Part shown: piece by piece, positions 1 through 8,978 of the stretch
Numbering within the stretch: the first letter of the stretch is position 1
Layout: the number at the start of each line of letters is the position of its first letter
Source of the DNA: Pseudodesulfovibrio profundus
GTDB lineage: Bacteria; Desulfobacterota; Desulfovibrionia; Desulfovibrionales; Desulfovibrionaceae
Assembly: GCF_900217235.1 (NCBI RefSeq)
Contig: NZ_LT907975.1
Location: forward strand, 310,001 to 374,000
Direction: 5' to 3'
DNA: 64,000 nucleotides
Position numbers and translations under genes: made by a program
Notes under the pieces: model-generated
Told to the model about the DNA's origin: nothing
Database searches by the model: none
Seen by the model: the letters and a program-made list of their open reading frames with translations, nothing else

Positions 1-1
1 C

Positions 2-202
2 ATTACCAATCGCGAAAATGAAACATACTATCGTGTACTAGTGGAAACCGAACAGGATAGCTTTCAGAAAGAGGGACGGACATATCAACTCTACCCGGGT
101 ATGCGTCTTCTTGTCGGTATCAAGACCGGTGAACGCACGGTAATGGAGTATCTGCTGTATCCATATTTTGAAGCACTGTATCACGGACTACAAGAGCGAT
201 AG
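2..202 (+). CDS. HlyD-family type I secretion adaptor, C-terminal fragment
   Basis: An open frame enters at the window edge and ends at TAG 200-202, giving 67 residues. The end of the protein (PGMRLLVGIKTGERTVMEYL, then a short tail ending LQER) is the typical closing strand and membrane-proximal tail of HlyD-family membrane fusion proteins, which link an inner-membrane ABC exporter to an outer-membrane channel. The rest lies upstream of the window, so substrate and partner genes cannot be seen. The next gene is convergent. Confidence 0.75.
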   Translation: MTNRENETYYRVLVETEQDSFQKEGRTYQLYPGMRLLVGIKTGERTVMEYLLYPYFEALYHGLQER

Positions 203-208
203 TATTTC

Positions 209-970
209 TCACAAGGGGAATATGTTTTTTGCGATCATCATCCATCCCAAGAAAAATACCAACAAAATCGCCAGTTTTTTATATCCGTTGTCAGAAATCC
301 TTTTGAACGCATAGATTCCGCAAAAAATACCTAAGCAAAGCCCGGGAATCGCTGGAAGCGTATACTCAATTACTTCTTTTGTTATCAATCCTGCGTATGC
401 CTGTGAGAGAATTGCCAGCAAACTGCTGATGAGGAAATACAGAGCAAGGGTGCCCTTAACTTCGTTCTTGGACCAAGGCTGTATGGCAGAATAAATTATT
501 ACGGGTGGACCGCCGACACCAATGCTTCCAGCCAGTATCCCGGAAGTGAAACCTGTAGCAAGGGTGATAGGCAGGCCGAGGACCTTTTGCGTTGGTTTGG
601 CCAGTAATTGATAGCTCGTAAACGCGATCATTATGATACCGAGGATAATCGATAATACTTCAGCAGAAGTTTGCTTAAGTATGTATGCTCCAATGGGGAT
701 TCCCGGCAAGGTGATCAGGAACAGTGTCGAAATGGTCGCCAGATGGACAGATTTTCTTAACTGAACGCTCAATGTGGCATTGATGATCAGCCCCAAAAGC
801 AAAACCAGTGGGATGATCGTTTTGAACGGAATAAAGAAGCCAAGAAGTGGAAGGGCTATTAAACCGAATCCGAATCCGGTAAGGCCTTGAACAAATCCGG
901 CTACCGTAACAATGAGTATAAGCGACAGTGTCTCGAACATTGGGAGCATGTACGTTAATAGTTTAAACAT
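209..970 (-). CDS. TauE/SafE-family (TSUP) sulfite/anion exporter-like membrane protein
   Basis: The product is 253 residues and strongly hydrophobic, with about seven or eight membrane segments. An early GFVQGLTGFGFGLIALPLLG and a later GFTSGILAGSIGVGGPPVI are the paired glycine-rich half-repeat signatures of the TSUP family, whose members export sulfite, sulfoacetate or related anions across the inner membrane. The substrate is not evident. Starts at 949 or 940 are also possible, because no clear ribosome site precedes 970. The gene converges on the HlyD fragment and is divergent from the ferredoxin gene. Confidence 0.8.
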   Translation of the reverse strand: MFKLLTYMLPMFETLSLILIVTVAGFVQGLTGFGFGLIALPLLGFFIPFKTIIPLVLLLGLIINATLSVQLRKSVHLATISTLFLITLPGIPIGAYILKQTSAEVLSIILGIIMIAFTSYQLLAKPTQKVLGLPITLATGFTSGILAGSIGVGGPPVIIYSAIQPWSKNEVKGTLALYFLISSLLAILSQAYAGLITKEVIEYTLPAIPGLCLGIFCGIYAFKRISDNGYKKLAILLVFFLGWMMIAKNIFPL

Positions 971-1050
971 GCCAACAGGGTAATGTGCTAATATCTAAAA
1001 AGATAAAAATGGTTGCATCAAAAATGTATGAAAGTGTATAAGTACGATAA

Positions 1051-1278
<228 letters not shown>

Positions 1279-1303
1279 TTGCAATGGGTAACCCAAAAAA
1301 AAA

Positions 1304-2614
1304 GGTTCATCCGGCTAAAGCGTACTTCGCTTCGTGAATTCCCATGATCCTGAGCTTGAAGAACTCGGTATCCCGATATCCGTAGGCTTGTCGTTTCAGC
1401 GTCTTGATCTTGTTGTTGGTTCCCTCGATTGGGCCTGATGAGATGGGATGGTCGTAATAGGCAAGAATGCCGAAACGATACGAGGCAAGCGTCCTCGCCA
1501 TGATCTGCAAAGGGCGTATCTCCGAGGCTTCGGCTCTGGCGATCCAGTCGTTGATGACTTTCTCTGCCGTCGCCTTGTTCGGCTGGGACCAGAGTTGCCG
1601 CAAATCCTCTTTCAGATAGTAGGCTGTCGCCAGAGGTTTGTTCAGCCGCAACGCTTCATCCAAGCGCTCCTTTTCATCACGGCTTTCATCCAGATTTTCG
1701 GGGTTTTTCAGAAGAATCCATCGAGTTCCTTTGACCGCTTTCCTTTCAAGTGGCGAGGTGAGTTCCCGAAAGAGCTGGCGGCGGATCTGCGTGATTTTCT
1801 CGTTCATCAGCTTGACCACATGAAACCGGTCAAACACGATAGCCGCATTCGGCAAGTTCTCCATGACAGCGCTGATGTAGCCTGCGTTCATGTCCGTCGC
1901 CACAGCCGCAATCTTGGCTTTTGTCTTCTTGAGACGTTCCCAAAACGGGGTAAGCGTTTCTCGACTTCGTCCTTCACCAACAAAGACGACTGCGCCACTT
2001 TCGAGGTCCATGACCAGCGTGAGGTACTTTTGCCCTTTACGGACGCTGATTTCGTCGATGGCGATATACTTGATCTTTCCCAGGCTGGGACTTGAGAAAC
2101 GGCGAAACAGATAGCGCTTGAAGATTGATTTGATGGTGTCCCAACCGACGCCCAGCAGATCGGCAACATCCTGAATCGTCATCTTTTTTGCCAAGGCGAG
2201 AGCATATCGCTCAAAGGCTTTCGTATACCAGCGCCTGGACTCGGCGATCTGAATGTCGATCAAACGAATGACGCCGCAATTGCGACATCCTACCCGTTGG
2301 ACGGGAATGACCAGCCAGACGGGCTTGAAACCGATGGGCACAGTCTGAACCCATCTTTCGGCAAAGCCGTGGCGAATGATGTTTCTGGAATGGCAGCAAG
2401 GACAACGAATCAAGTCATCCTTGGGCTGCACTTTCAGGATGATGTTGCCTGCGATGAAATCCTGCCGAACGTAGTCGTAGCCTCGCAGGCCGAACGCGTG
2501 GTAGATGAAACTCGTGGACATGGTGATTACTCCTCCCGCTGGTTGGTGATGCTTCCAACGGTTGGACGCCATGTCCTTTCATTTTGTCAAAAGTACGCTT
2601 TAGCCGGATGAACC
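1304..2614. mobile_element. ISL3-family insertion sequence, complete
   Basis: The 1311-bp element is bounded by perfect 24-bp inverted repeats at 1304-1327 and 2591-2614 (outer bases GGTTCATCCGGCTAAAGC). It holds one transposase gene whose stop codon lies inside the left repeat. Left of it is A8 (1296-1303). The matching A8 is not at 2615 but at 2793-2800, beyond a miniature relative, so the duplicated target flanks the whole 1304-2792 unit. Eight-base duplications are usual for ISL3. Confidence 0.9.
1307..2521 (-). CDS. ISL3-family transposase
   Basis: The protein is 404 residues. The start at 2521 follows a GGGAGGAG ribosome site; the longer frame from 2572 lacks one. A CPCCHSRNIIRHG zinc-binding motif is near the N-terminus. 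The DDE residues sit in IAIDEISVRKG, VATDMNAGY and EGTNNKIKTLKRQAYGYRD, the last being a hallmark of DDE_Tnp_ISL3. The length is normal for the family and the frame is intact, so the element may be active. Confidence 0.93.
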   Translation of the reverse strand: MSTSFIYHAFGLRGYDYVRQDFIAGNIILKVQPKDDLIRCPCCHSRNIIRHGFAERWVQTVPIGFKPVWLVIPVQRVGCRNCGVIRLIDIQIAESRRWYTKAFERYALALAKKMTIQDVADLLGVGWDTIKSIFKRYLFRRFSSPSLGKIKYIAIDEISVRKGQKYLTLVMDLESGAVVFVGEGRSRETLTPFWERLKKTKAKIAAVATDMNAGYISAVMENLPNAAIVFDRFHVVKLMNEKITQIRRQLFRELTSPLERKAVKGTRWILLKNPENLDESRDEKERLDEALRLNKPLATAYYLKEDLRQLWSQPNKATAEKVINDWIARAEASEIRPLQIMARTLASYRFGILAYYDHPISSGPIEGTNNKIKTLKRQAYGYRDTEFFKLRIMGIHEAKYALAG

Positions 2615-2714
2615 ACCATTAGGGCAGCCGCAGTCAGAAGGATAGTTCCGAACATGTGACCTGATTACCACAGTAAGGGAATAATGCCACCGCCTAGTTG
2701 TTTCTAAATTTTTA

Positions 2715-2792
2715 TGATCATCCAGCTAAAGCGTACTTCGACTCATGAATGTCCTTTCATTTTGCCAAAAGTACTCTTGAGCCGGATGAACC
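2715..2792. mobile_element. Miniature (MITE-like) derivative of the ISL3 element
   Basis: This 78-bp segment has a left end resembling the ISL3 left end (TCATCCAGCTAAAGCGTACT, one difference) joined directly to a right end matching the last ~50 bp of the IS (TCCTTTCATTTTGCCAAAAG, one change, then GAGCCGGATGAACC). There is no coding sequence between. It is the expected product of internal deletion and could be moved by the neighbouring transposase. An A8 tract follows directly at 2793-2800. Confidence 0.75.
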
Positions 2793-2794
2793 AA

Positions 2795-2824
2795 AAAAAA
2801 GCCGCATGAAAATGCGGCTTTTTT
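2795..2824. terminator. Bidirectional rho-independent terminator
   Basis: The stem GCCGCAT (2801-2807) / ATGCGGC (2812-2818) has a GAAA loop, with an A tract on the left and a T tract on the right, so it can end transcription in either direction. It terminates the chemoreceptor gene and originally the ferredoxin gene. The insertion unit 1304-2792 landed in its A tract. Confidence 0.85.
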
Positions 2825-2836
2825 GGTGTTCTGTCT

Positions 2837-4837
2837 CTAGAAGCGCTCAAAGCTCGAATCATCTTCCAGGGCCTGAGGTTGGCTCGGGACCACTTCCACT
2901 TTTGAAGTCAGTGGATGTGCGTATTCTTGGCTGTCAGTTTTTCCTAGCTTGAAAAAGGAAATCGTCCGTTCTAGTTGCATTGCCTTTGCCGAAAGTTGGC
3001 TGGCGGTGGATGCATCCTCTGAGGAGCCGGCGTTGGCTTGTACAACGTTATCAAGCTGTTGAAGGGCCCTGTTAATCTCGTTCGCTCCGGTATTTTGCTC
3101 ATTGCTGGCTGTGCTTATTTCCTGAATTAATTCTGATGTTTGTTCAATATTAGGGACTATTTTCTCCAGCATATCTCCCGCTTGTTTAGCAACTTCGACG
3201 GATGCTCTCGATAGTTCGCTGATTTCATTAGCCGCTTCTCCTGATTTTTCTGCCAACTTGCGAACTTCTGCAGCTACAACTGCAAAGCCTTTCCCATGCT
3301 CACCTGCACGTGCCGCCTCAATTGCCGCATTCAAAGCCAGCAGATTGGTCTGACGTGCTATCTCTTCAATGATGGATATTTTTTCCGCTATCTGCGTCAT
3401 GGAAGTAACTGTCTTATGGACGGCCTGTCCGCCTTTTCTTCCATCTTCTGCGGTCTTACGGGCAATTTCCTCTGTTTGATTGGCGCTATGCGTGTTTTGC
3501 CCAATGCTACCGGACATTTCTTCCATTGCTGATGAAACTTCCTCAACAGCAGACGCTTGCTCGGTAGCACCGGCACTGAGCGTTTCAGAAGAGCTGGCCA
3601 GTTCCTGACTGCCTGTTGCTACTGTGGTGGTGGCATCCTGAATGTCATGAACTATGCGTTTGAGGTTCTCGATCATCTCGCTAAATGCGGTAGCCAGTGT
3701 GCCTATCTCATCATTTCTGTTCACATTGAGTTGGACAGAGAAATCTCCTTGGGAAAGGGTGGTAGCTACATCAGCACTCTTTTTCATATCTCTGGCAACT
3801 CTCGTAGCAAAGAGCAGCGTCACGACTATTGAGATCAATACAAATATAATTGCTATGATCAAGTAGAGCATAATGGTGTTGTTGATAATATCTTCGAGAT
3901 TGGCGAGATTGGCTTCTACATGCGCAACTTCCATTTCGCCCAAGTTATCTATTGTACCGCGCATTTCTTCAAAACGTATCTCGCTGGCGGCCATAAGTTG
4001 ATTCTTTTCAATATTTTTTTGAATATTGTCTCTTGTTAAATCAACTGTATTGGAGCTCGCATCCTTCCAAGAAGAAAAGAGGGTGTTGAACTCGGTTTTC
4101 AAAACATTTGCCTGGTATCCCACCAGCTCGCATCCCTTATTGATGCGTTCATTTGTTTGGCTGACATTCTCATGAAAAGAATCAGCCAACCCTTTGACAA
4201 TTTCAATATCTGAAGATCGCGTTATGAGTAGCTGTGCGACGTATGCTTGGTAAGCATCGCGATCTGCATTGAGCACCACAGAAAGAGCTTCTTCCAAGAT
4301 TAGTCGACGCTCTATTCCCAGGTCTGAAGTGTTGAGCTCCTGGTTAATCATTTCTCCAAGATTATCTATAACGTCGCGCATGCCGCCAAATGAAGCTAAC
4401 GCCCTTGCTTCTGCTTCATTGCGTTGAATATTTGCATCGAGTGTTTCAGCTGTAAGCTTGAAAATCCGTTCATTCGTCTGTTTCCATTTGGAATAGTTTT
4501 GCTTGAATTCCTCAAAGACAGATTTCATGTTTGATGGGAAATTCTTGGCTGGCCCAGCGATTCGATCCCAGGTTTGCTGAAGGTTTTCGTCACTGGACTT
4601 GAGAAATCCGTTAAGGCTTTCAGAAGTCGTAGCCTTCAATGCAGAGGATGCAGCAGCTTGAGCTTGGTAAGCATCGCGGTCTGCATCAATCATTGTGGCT
4701 CTATCCATATGAATTGAATTGACTTCATCCACTTTAGAATCGATTGTTCTGAAGCTCCACAGAGCAACAAAAAGCATAACAACCATGGCTGTTATTGGCA
4801 GACTAACTATCAACAGCAATTTCCATTTGATACCCAT
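2837..4837 (-). CDS. Methyl-accepting chemotaxis protein
   Basis: A 666-residue transmembrane chemoreceptor. The start at 4837 has a GGAG site and leads straight into membrane segment 1 (about 5-29); the longer frame has no such site. The periplasmic part holds two helical repeats, each with an ADRDAYQA signature, resembling duplicated four-helix-bundle sensors. Segment 2 is about 322-348, followed by a HAMP domain and the cytoplasmic signalling domain. The hairpin tip ([20 protein letters not shown]) lies near 492-515. It controls CheA/CheW in the polar array. The ligand is unknown. The C-terminal tail ends SFERF; no clear CheR pentapeptide is seen. Confidence 0.95.
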   Translation of the reverse strand: MGIKWKLLLIVSLPITAMVVMLFVALWSFRTIDSKVDEVNSIHMDRATMIDADRDAYQAQAAASSALKATTSESLNGFLKSSDENLQQTWDRIAGPAKNFPSNMKSVFEEFKQNYSKWKQTNERIFKLTAETLDANIQRNEAEARALASFGGMRDVIDNLGEMINQELNTSDLGIERRLILEEALSVVLNADRDAYQAYVAQLLITRSSDIEIVKGLADSFHENVSQTNERINKGCELVGYQANVLKTEFNTLFSSWKDASSNTVDLTRDNIQKNIEKNQLMAASEIRFEEMRGTIDNLGEMEVAHVEANLANLEDIINNTIMLYLIIAIIFVLISIVVTLLFATRVARDMKKSADVATTLSQGDFSVQLNVNRNDEIGTLATAFSEMIENLKRIVHDIQDATTTVATGSQELASSSETLSAGATEQASAVEEVSSAMEEMSGSIGQNTHSANQTEEIARKTAEDGRKGGQAVHKTVTSMTQIAEKISIIEEIARQTNLLALNAAIEAARAGEHGKGFAVVAAEVRKLAEKSGEAANEISELSRASVEVAKQAGDMLEKIVPNIEQTSELIQEISTASNEQNTGANEINRALQQLDNVVQANAGSSEDASTASQLSAKAMQLERTISFFKLGKTDSQEYAHPLTSKVEVVPSQPQALEDDSSFERF

Positions 4838-5026
4838 CGTACACTCCAGTGTTTTGACTGTAATATCAAATAATGGTTTATCGCTAAAGATGATCAATTA
4901 AAATATAATGTCCATTTGTACAGGCCTCATCGCCTAAATATTATGAAGGTAGTCTAAAAGCAGATGACATGGCGTGCTTGAAGCATACTCTTGAGATTAC
5001 TTATCCACTCTAGATCAAAGCCATAC

Positions 5027-5064
5027 GAAAAGCCCTGCTATCAGTTAAAATAGCAGGGCTTTTA
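5027..5064 (-). terminator. Terminator, probably the original one of tRNA-Ser(CGA)
   Basis: The stem AGCCCTGCTA (5031-5040) / TAGCAGGGCT (5051-5060) is flanked by A and T runs, so it works on the minus strand too. It lies 9-46 bp beyond the left attachment repeat, where the tRNA-Ser gene would have ended before the island inserted. The inference is that it was separated from the tRNA by 23.5 kb. Confidence 0.7.
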
Positions 5065-5072
5065 TAACAAAA

Positions 5073-5089
5073 TGGCGGAGAGGGTGGGA
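5073..5089. repeat. Left attachment site of the island (attL)
   Basis: This exact 17-bp copy of the 3' end of tRNA-Ser(CGA) including CCA has flanks that differ from the right copy at the first base on both sides, which fixes the repeat length. It is what remains of the pre-insertion tRNA end. Confidence 0.9.
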
Positions 5090-5167
5090 GTATGTTTTTT
5101 CTTCCCGCCTAACCGATTGATTATATATGACATTCTTCGTAAAGATCGTGGGCTTATACTCTCTGCT

Positions 5168-5180
5168 TGTGTACCCGTTT
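5168..5180. repeat. Candidate integrase arm-type site, left end
   Basis: TGTGTACCCGTTT occurs here, 79 bp inside the left boundary, and again at 28483-28495 inside the right boundary, where TGTGTACCC is repeated directly after it. Short repeats near both ends are typical binding sites for the N-terminal domain of tyrosine integrases. This role is inferred. Confidence 0.5.
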
Positions 5181-5245
5181 GGTGACGTTTAAGTCAAGCA
5201 CGGGTCGTCCTTGGATAGACGCGTGAAAAAAAGCGGAAATGCTGT

Positions 5246-5923
5246 TTAAGCTAGCTCTAAACGCTTCATCAATCGTTGAACACTTGCCGCATACCATTGC
5301 CCTCCACGAGGTGTTCTGATGCTGTTTCTATTCAGCTCAGTCGCAATCCCATTCGCACTGGTGATCCCTTGTTCGAGCAGCTTGGTAATCTGACCACGAA
5401 GTCGTTCCGCACGATGATTAGCATTGGCCTTGATCTTTTTGACAGCTGGATCATTTCCAAGACCTTGGAGATGTTTAGCACCCTTTGGATTGCCTAGCTT
5501 TACCCCACGTGCCTTTGCAACTGCCAGAGCGGCCTTTGTTCGCTCTGAAATACGTTTACGCTCTTCCTGTGCTATTAACGCCATAATGCCTACTGTGAGT
5601 TCATTTGCTTCAGGCATATCGGCACATACGAAGCGGACGCCAGAACGTTGAAGACCGAGCAAAAAGTATGCGTCACGAGACAGACGGTCGAGCTTTGCGA
5701 TGAGGAGTGTTGCTCCAGTCAAATCACAATGCTCAAGAGCTTGCTTCAGTTCAGGACGGTCATCATTCTTTCCGCTTTCAACTTCGACGTACTCTTCAAG
5801 AAGTTCCCATTGGCCACCATTCAAATAGTCTTCAACAGCCTTACGCTGGGCTTCAATACCAAGACCACTTCTTCCTTGTCTTTCTGTGCTGACACGCAGA
5901 TATGATACGAACTTGCCTTCCAC
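5246..5923 (-). CDS. Serine recombinase (resolvase/invertase family)
   Basis: The protein is 225 residues. The catalytic serine is S12 in YLRVSTERQGRSGLGIEAQ, followed by the IAKLDRLSRD and QEERKRISERTKAALA motifs of the resolvase catalytic domain and long helix. A recombinase-type DNA-binding helix region follows (residues ~165-225, with RTPRGGQWYAASVQRLM). The length fits small resolvases or Rci/PinR-like enzymes rather than large serine integrases. It is the left-most gene of the island and may resolve multimers or invert DNA; no res or inversion repeat was recognised nearby. Confidence 0.9.
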   Translation of the reverse strand: MEGKFVSYLRVSTERQGRSGLGIEAQRKAVEDYLNGGQWELLEEYVEVESGKNDDRPELKQALEHCDLTGATLLIAKLDRLSRDAYFLLGLQRSGVRFVCADMPEANELTVGIMALIAQEERKRISERTKAALAVAKARGVKLGNPKGAKHLQGLGNDPAVKKIKANANHRAERLRGQITKLLEQGITSANGIATELNRNSIRTPRGGQWYAASVQRLMKRLELA

Positions 5924-6196
5924 GACTCACTCCTTTTCAATTTGCATAACGTTCGTTTGGCAATTTGATAAACAGAAAAAATAATAATGTGTCAATAGTC
6001 TTTGGGCACGATTAGTAAGCATGGTCAGGCCATAATTTAATAAATTTACAAGCAGCTAACTTATATAATTTTGAAGGGCCGGGTAGGGGGGAAACTTGGA
6101 AAGGATAATATCAGAAAGGCGCTCAGATTTTTGTAGTAAAATATGCTGAGGTATTATCAAGGGGGAGGACGCAACGGCCCTCGCCCCACTTTGGAT

Positions 6197-6826
6197 TTAG
6201 TTGTTTGTTGAGATTGAAGATAGCTTTCTGCCGTCGATCATCTCGATCTCACCTTTGTTAATCATCGTATTGATCTCTTCGACTGAGACGTTCAGCTCAT
6301 TGGTTATATTGCCAAGTGAGTAAAACACATTGCCTTGGGAATCGTGATGGGTAGGCTGAATTCCAGGGAACATCTCTGCTAATTTGTCGTCGATCATTTC
6401 TTTGATTTCTCCAGGTGCCATTGAGCAGAACGCGCCAAAAGCCACAGCCGCCAATTCAGAATCAGTCTGTTTGACATATTCCAGCGCTGTTAAGACTGAA
6501 ACGACCTCATCAAAGTCGGAGAAGTCCAGTTCACCTTTCAGGCGTTCCACTTCCTTCCTGTAGGCTGCACGAAGGTCGTCCAGTAACTGAATCTTAGGCA
6601 TGAATTCATTCATCCGTTCGCCCAATTCACGGCGAGATTCCATAGTCGATTTGACGATCGCTTCTGCATATTCAGTAATACACTGAAGCTGGAGTCCGGT
6701 TTCTTGCTCGCACCAGTCCAAGAGTTTTTCCATTTTGCAGTCATAGTCTTCATACTCATTTTCCAGAGTAGCAATCAGGATGTCTGTCAGTTCGCAGTCG
6801 TTGGCAAAGGTAATGTTTTTATTCAT
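6197..6826 (-). CDS. Hypothetical protein; start codon sits in the IS5 target duplication
   Basis: A 209-residue, acidic and largely helical protein with no family recognised. The C-terminal part (NVFYSLGNITNELNVSVEEI) looks like a small helix-turn-helix-type segment. The start ATG at 6824-6826 is within the 5-bp repeat left by the IS5-type insertion. The end of the IS now offers only an AGAGG about 5 bp upstream. The native AAGGAG site and ATG copy remain on the far side of the IS (near 8098-8112), just after the stop of the 8120-8809 gene. The two genes were therefore one operon, and expression is probably reduced. Confidence 0.7.
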   Translation of the reverse strand: MNKNITFANDCELTDILIATLENEYEDYDCKMEKLLDWCEQETGLQLQCITEYAEAIVKSTMESRRELGERMNEFMPKIQLLDDLRAAYRKEVERLKGELDFSDFDEVVSVLTALEYVKQTDSELAAVAFGAFCSMAPGEIKEMIDDKLAEMFPGIQPTHHDSQGNVFYSLGNITNELNVSVEEINTMINKGEIEMIDGRKLSSISTNN

Positions 6827-6827
6827 A

Positions 6828-8095
6828 GAGACCTCTGCGCATCCCCTTTTCGCGTCCGTGCCTTGCGCTCCGCACCCAATTTGATGTTCTGACCGCACCC
6901 CAGCTTGGGCTCATTCCCGGCCTTTTCCTGCCATTTCTGGCCGAAATGCCGGATTTTGGACGCACCTCTCCCTTCAGGCTCGCGCCAGTCGAACAGCTTT
7001 TTTCAAATTGAACGCCATGGCGAGGATGTGGAACTCTCCCTCCACCTTCTCACGACCCACGTATCGGGACCGAAAGAATGCGTAGCCACGTTTGAGTGTG
7101 CCGAAGGCCCGCTCGACTATTTGCCGAATGCTGCTGATGTCACGGTTGCGGGTCTTTTCGAAGTCTGTCAGCCTGCCGCCACGAGGCGTCTTGTCCATGG
7201 TTCCGTCCTCCAAATCGCGATCAAACAGAATGTCCCGGTTCTTCCCGCTGCAATAGCCCTTGTCCGCATAAACCCGTGCGCCGGGATCAAGGCCGACGCC
7301 ATTCACGAGCCGCTCGAATTCGCCCGTGTCCGAATGGTTCGCGGGAGTGATGTGACCACAGAGCAGAAACCCGTCTCGACTGTCCGTCGCGGCATGGAGC
7401 TTGTAGCCGTAATAGGCCCGATTTCTCTTGCGGAGCCAGGCCGCCTCCTCGTCATCCGAATAGCTGACCCGGCAGTCCACCGGCCCATCCTGTTCTTCGG
7501 CGTCCTCGGAACGGTCCTCAGGCATCACGTCGATAACCTTGCGCGGCCGCCGCTGCGACTCGACTACCGAGGCGTCCACCACGGCTCCCTCACGGACAAG
7601 AAGCCCTTGTCCTTCAAGCTGGCGGTTAAGCATGTCGAGCAAGGAGTCCAGCACCTTCAGGCGGATCAAACCGTTACGGAAACGGCATATGGTGGTCTCG
7701 TCCGGCACGTCGTCCTCGATGGAAAAACCGGTAAATCTGACAAAGGAGAGCCGGTCGAGCAGCGCCTGCTCCACGCCCGGATCACTCAGGTTGTACCAAC
7801 GCTGCAAGAGCAGAATCTTGAACATCGCCAGAGGCGGATAGGCGGGATTGCCCACGGCGTTGGCCTTGCGCCTGATCTTCTTGCACAGAAAGGCGTTGAT
7901 GGGCTGCCAGTCGATGAGTTCGTTGATCTCATCCAGAAATGTGGTCTTGGTTCTGCGGTGCCCCAGGAAGTAATCACCCAACCGAGGTCCTTTCTGCCGA
8001 ATAGCCATGCCTTCCTCCTTTGGATGGAGAAATAATAGCATAATAAATCAAATAGTTAAAGAGTAAAAGTGTGGGATTTGCCGTGCAGAGGTCTC
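6828..8095. mobile_element. IS5-family insertion sequence, complete
   Basis: The 1268-bp element has terminal inverted repeats GAGACCTCTGCGC (6828-6840) and, on the opposite strand, GAGACCTCTGCAC (8083-8095), which differ at one base. It is flanked by TCATA at 6823-6827 and 8096-8100, a likely target duplication of four or five bases. One intact transposase gene fills it. It separates two minus-strand genes that originally lay about 20 bp apart. Confidence 0.88.
6974..8008 (-). CDS. IS5-family transposase
   Basis: The protein is 344 residues. The start at 8008 follows a strong AAGGAGGAA site; upstream in-frame codons lack one. It has an N-terminal DUF772-like domain (residues ~45-120, NPAYPPLAMFKILLLQRWYN) and a DDE core with D in VVDASVV, D in VYADKGYCSG and E in VERAFGTLKRGYAFFRSRYV. 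Length and motifs are complete, so it is probably functional. Confidence 0.93.
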   Translation of the reverse strand: MAIRQKGPRLGDYFLGHRRTKTTFLDEINELIDWQPINAFLCKKIRRKANAVGNPAYPPLAMFKILLLQRWYNLSDPGVEQALLDRLSFVRFTGFSIEDDVPDETTICRFRNGLIRLKVLDSLLDMLNRQLEGQGLLVREGAVVDASVVESQRRPRKVIDVMPEDRSEDAEEQDGPVDCRVSYSDDEEAAWLRKRNRAYYGYKLHAATDSRDGFLLCGHITPANHSDTGEFERLVNGVGLDPGARVYADKGYCSGKNRDILFDRDLEDGTMDKTPRGGRLTDFEKTRNRDISSIRQIVERAFGTLKRGYAFFRSRYVGREKVEGEFHILAMAFNLKKAVRLARA

Positions 8096-8119
8096 TCATA
8101 GGTTTAACTCCTTATATTT

Positions 8120-8809
8120 TTAGTTGTGGCTAAAGGGCACGTGGTATCCGTCAATATCGCAGCGCAGGAAGTCGTTTTTCTGGTTTTCATCCTGCGCGAT
8201 ATGTTTAGCGATCCTCAGCGCCAGTGCGCCGAGCTTAGAATGACAAAGGCGCTCGGAAAGAAAATCCCGAACGCCTACCGTGATGCGATCCTTTCTGCGG
8301 TGTGTGAATGGATCTCGTCGTGTTGGTGCCAGACGTAACAGTCTGACCACCATTTGATGCCTGAAGTGCTTGTCGCTCCTGAATGACTCTGGAGACAGCT
8401 CCTGGTAAAGGAACATGGCGACGATGGTTGCCATCATGTCCTTCGGCTCGACATGGCTTTCCCGAAGGTGAACTAGCCAGTTGTTCGTGCGTTCCCAGGG
8501 TGACTTGCTGCCAGACCAGACACGTCGAGGTTGAGCAGATTGGAGCAGACGATCCAGTACGTCATACGCTCCTATAATTGCCGGGTGGTCTCCGTTCTCA
8601 TTAAGGAAACGGTAAACCGAGGACAGGTATGGAGCGAGTTCTCCTTTGGTCACTGTGTGGCCTCGGGGATCTCCTGTACGCTGACAACGGTCATCGTGTG
8701 CATCACAATAGCGTCCCCATTTCTGTACAGTTCTGAAACAGCCGGGGACGTCGCAAGTGCGCCTTGCAGATTTGCATTGAGCAAGACGCAGCCATGAGGG
8801 TGTCGACAT
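8120..8809 (-). CDS. Hypothetical protein with an N-terminal CxxxxC...CxxH motif
   Basis: The 229-residue protein starts after AAGGAGGTCGC. C19, C24 and then YCDAH near residues 34-37 could bind zinc (CDVPGC / YCDAH). The rest is basic and helical, with no family recognised. The stop is followed within 20 bp by the AAGGAG site and ATG that belonged to the next gene before the IS5 insertion. It is likely part of the satellite or plasmid-like module of the island. Confidence 0.7.
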   Translation of the reverse strand: MSTPSWLRLAQCKSARRTCDVPGCFRTVQKWGRYCDAHDDRCQRTGDPRGHTVTKGELAPYLSSVYRFLNENGDHPAIIGAYDVLDRLLQSAQPRRVWSGSKSPWERTNNWLVHLRESHVEPKDMMATIVAMFLYQELSPESFRSDKHFRHQMVVRLLRLAPTRRDPFTHRRKDRITVGVRDFLSERLCHSKLGALALRIAKHIAQDENQKNDFLRCDIDGYHVPFSHN

Positions 8810-8978
8810 GCGACCTCCTTGTAGTTTGTGCCTGCCAACCAGGCGTTGATGGGATGGGTAAGGGACAAGGAATGAGTAGTTTCCAGTTTCCGGTCTATAA
8901 GGGTAAAGAAACTGGAAACTGAAAGAAGGTAGGAAGATAGGTGCGGTCAGCGAGTTACTCTTACTCGCTGAGTCGCAA

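Noticed and set aside
6905-8035. Long plus-strand frame opposite the IS5 transposase
   Set aside because: Antisense shadow of the transposase, with no family features.
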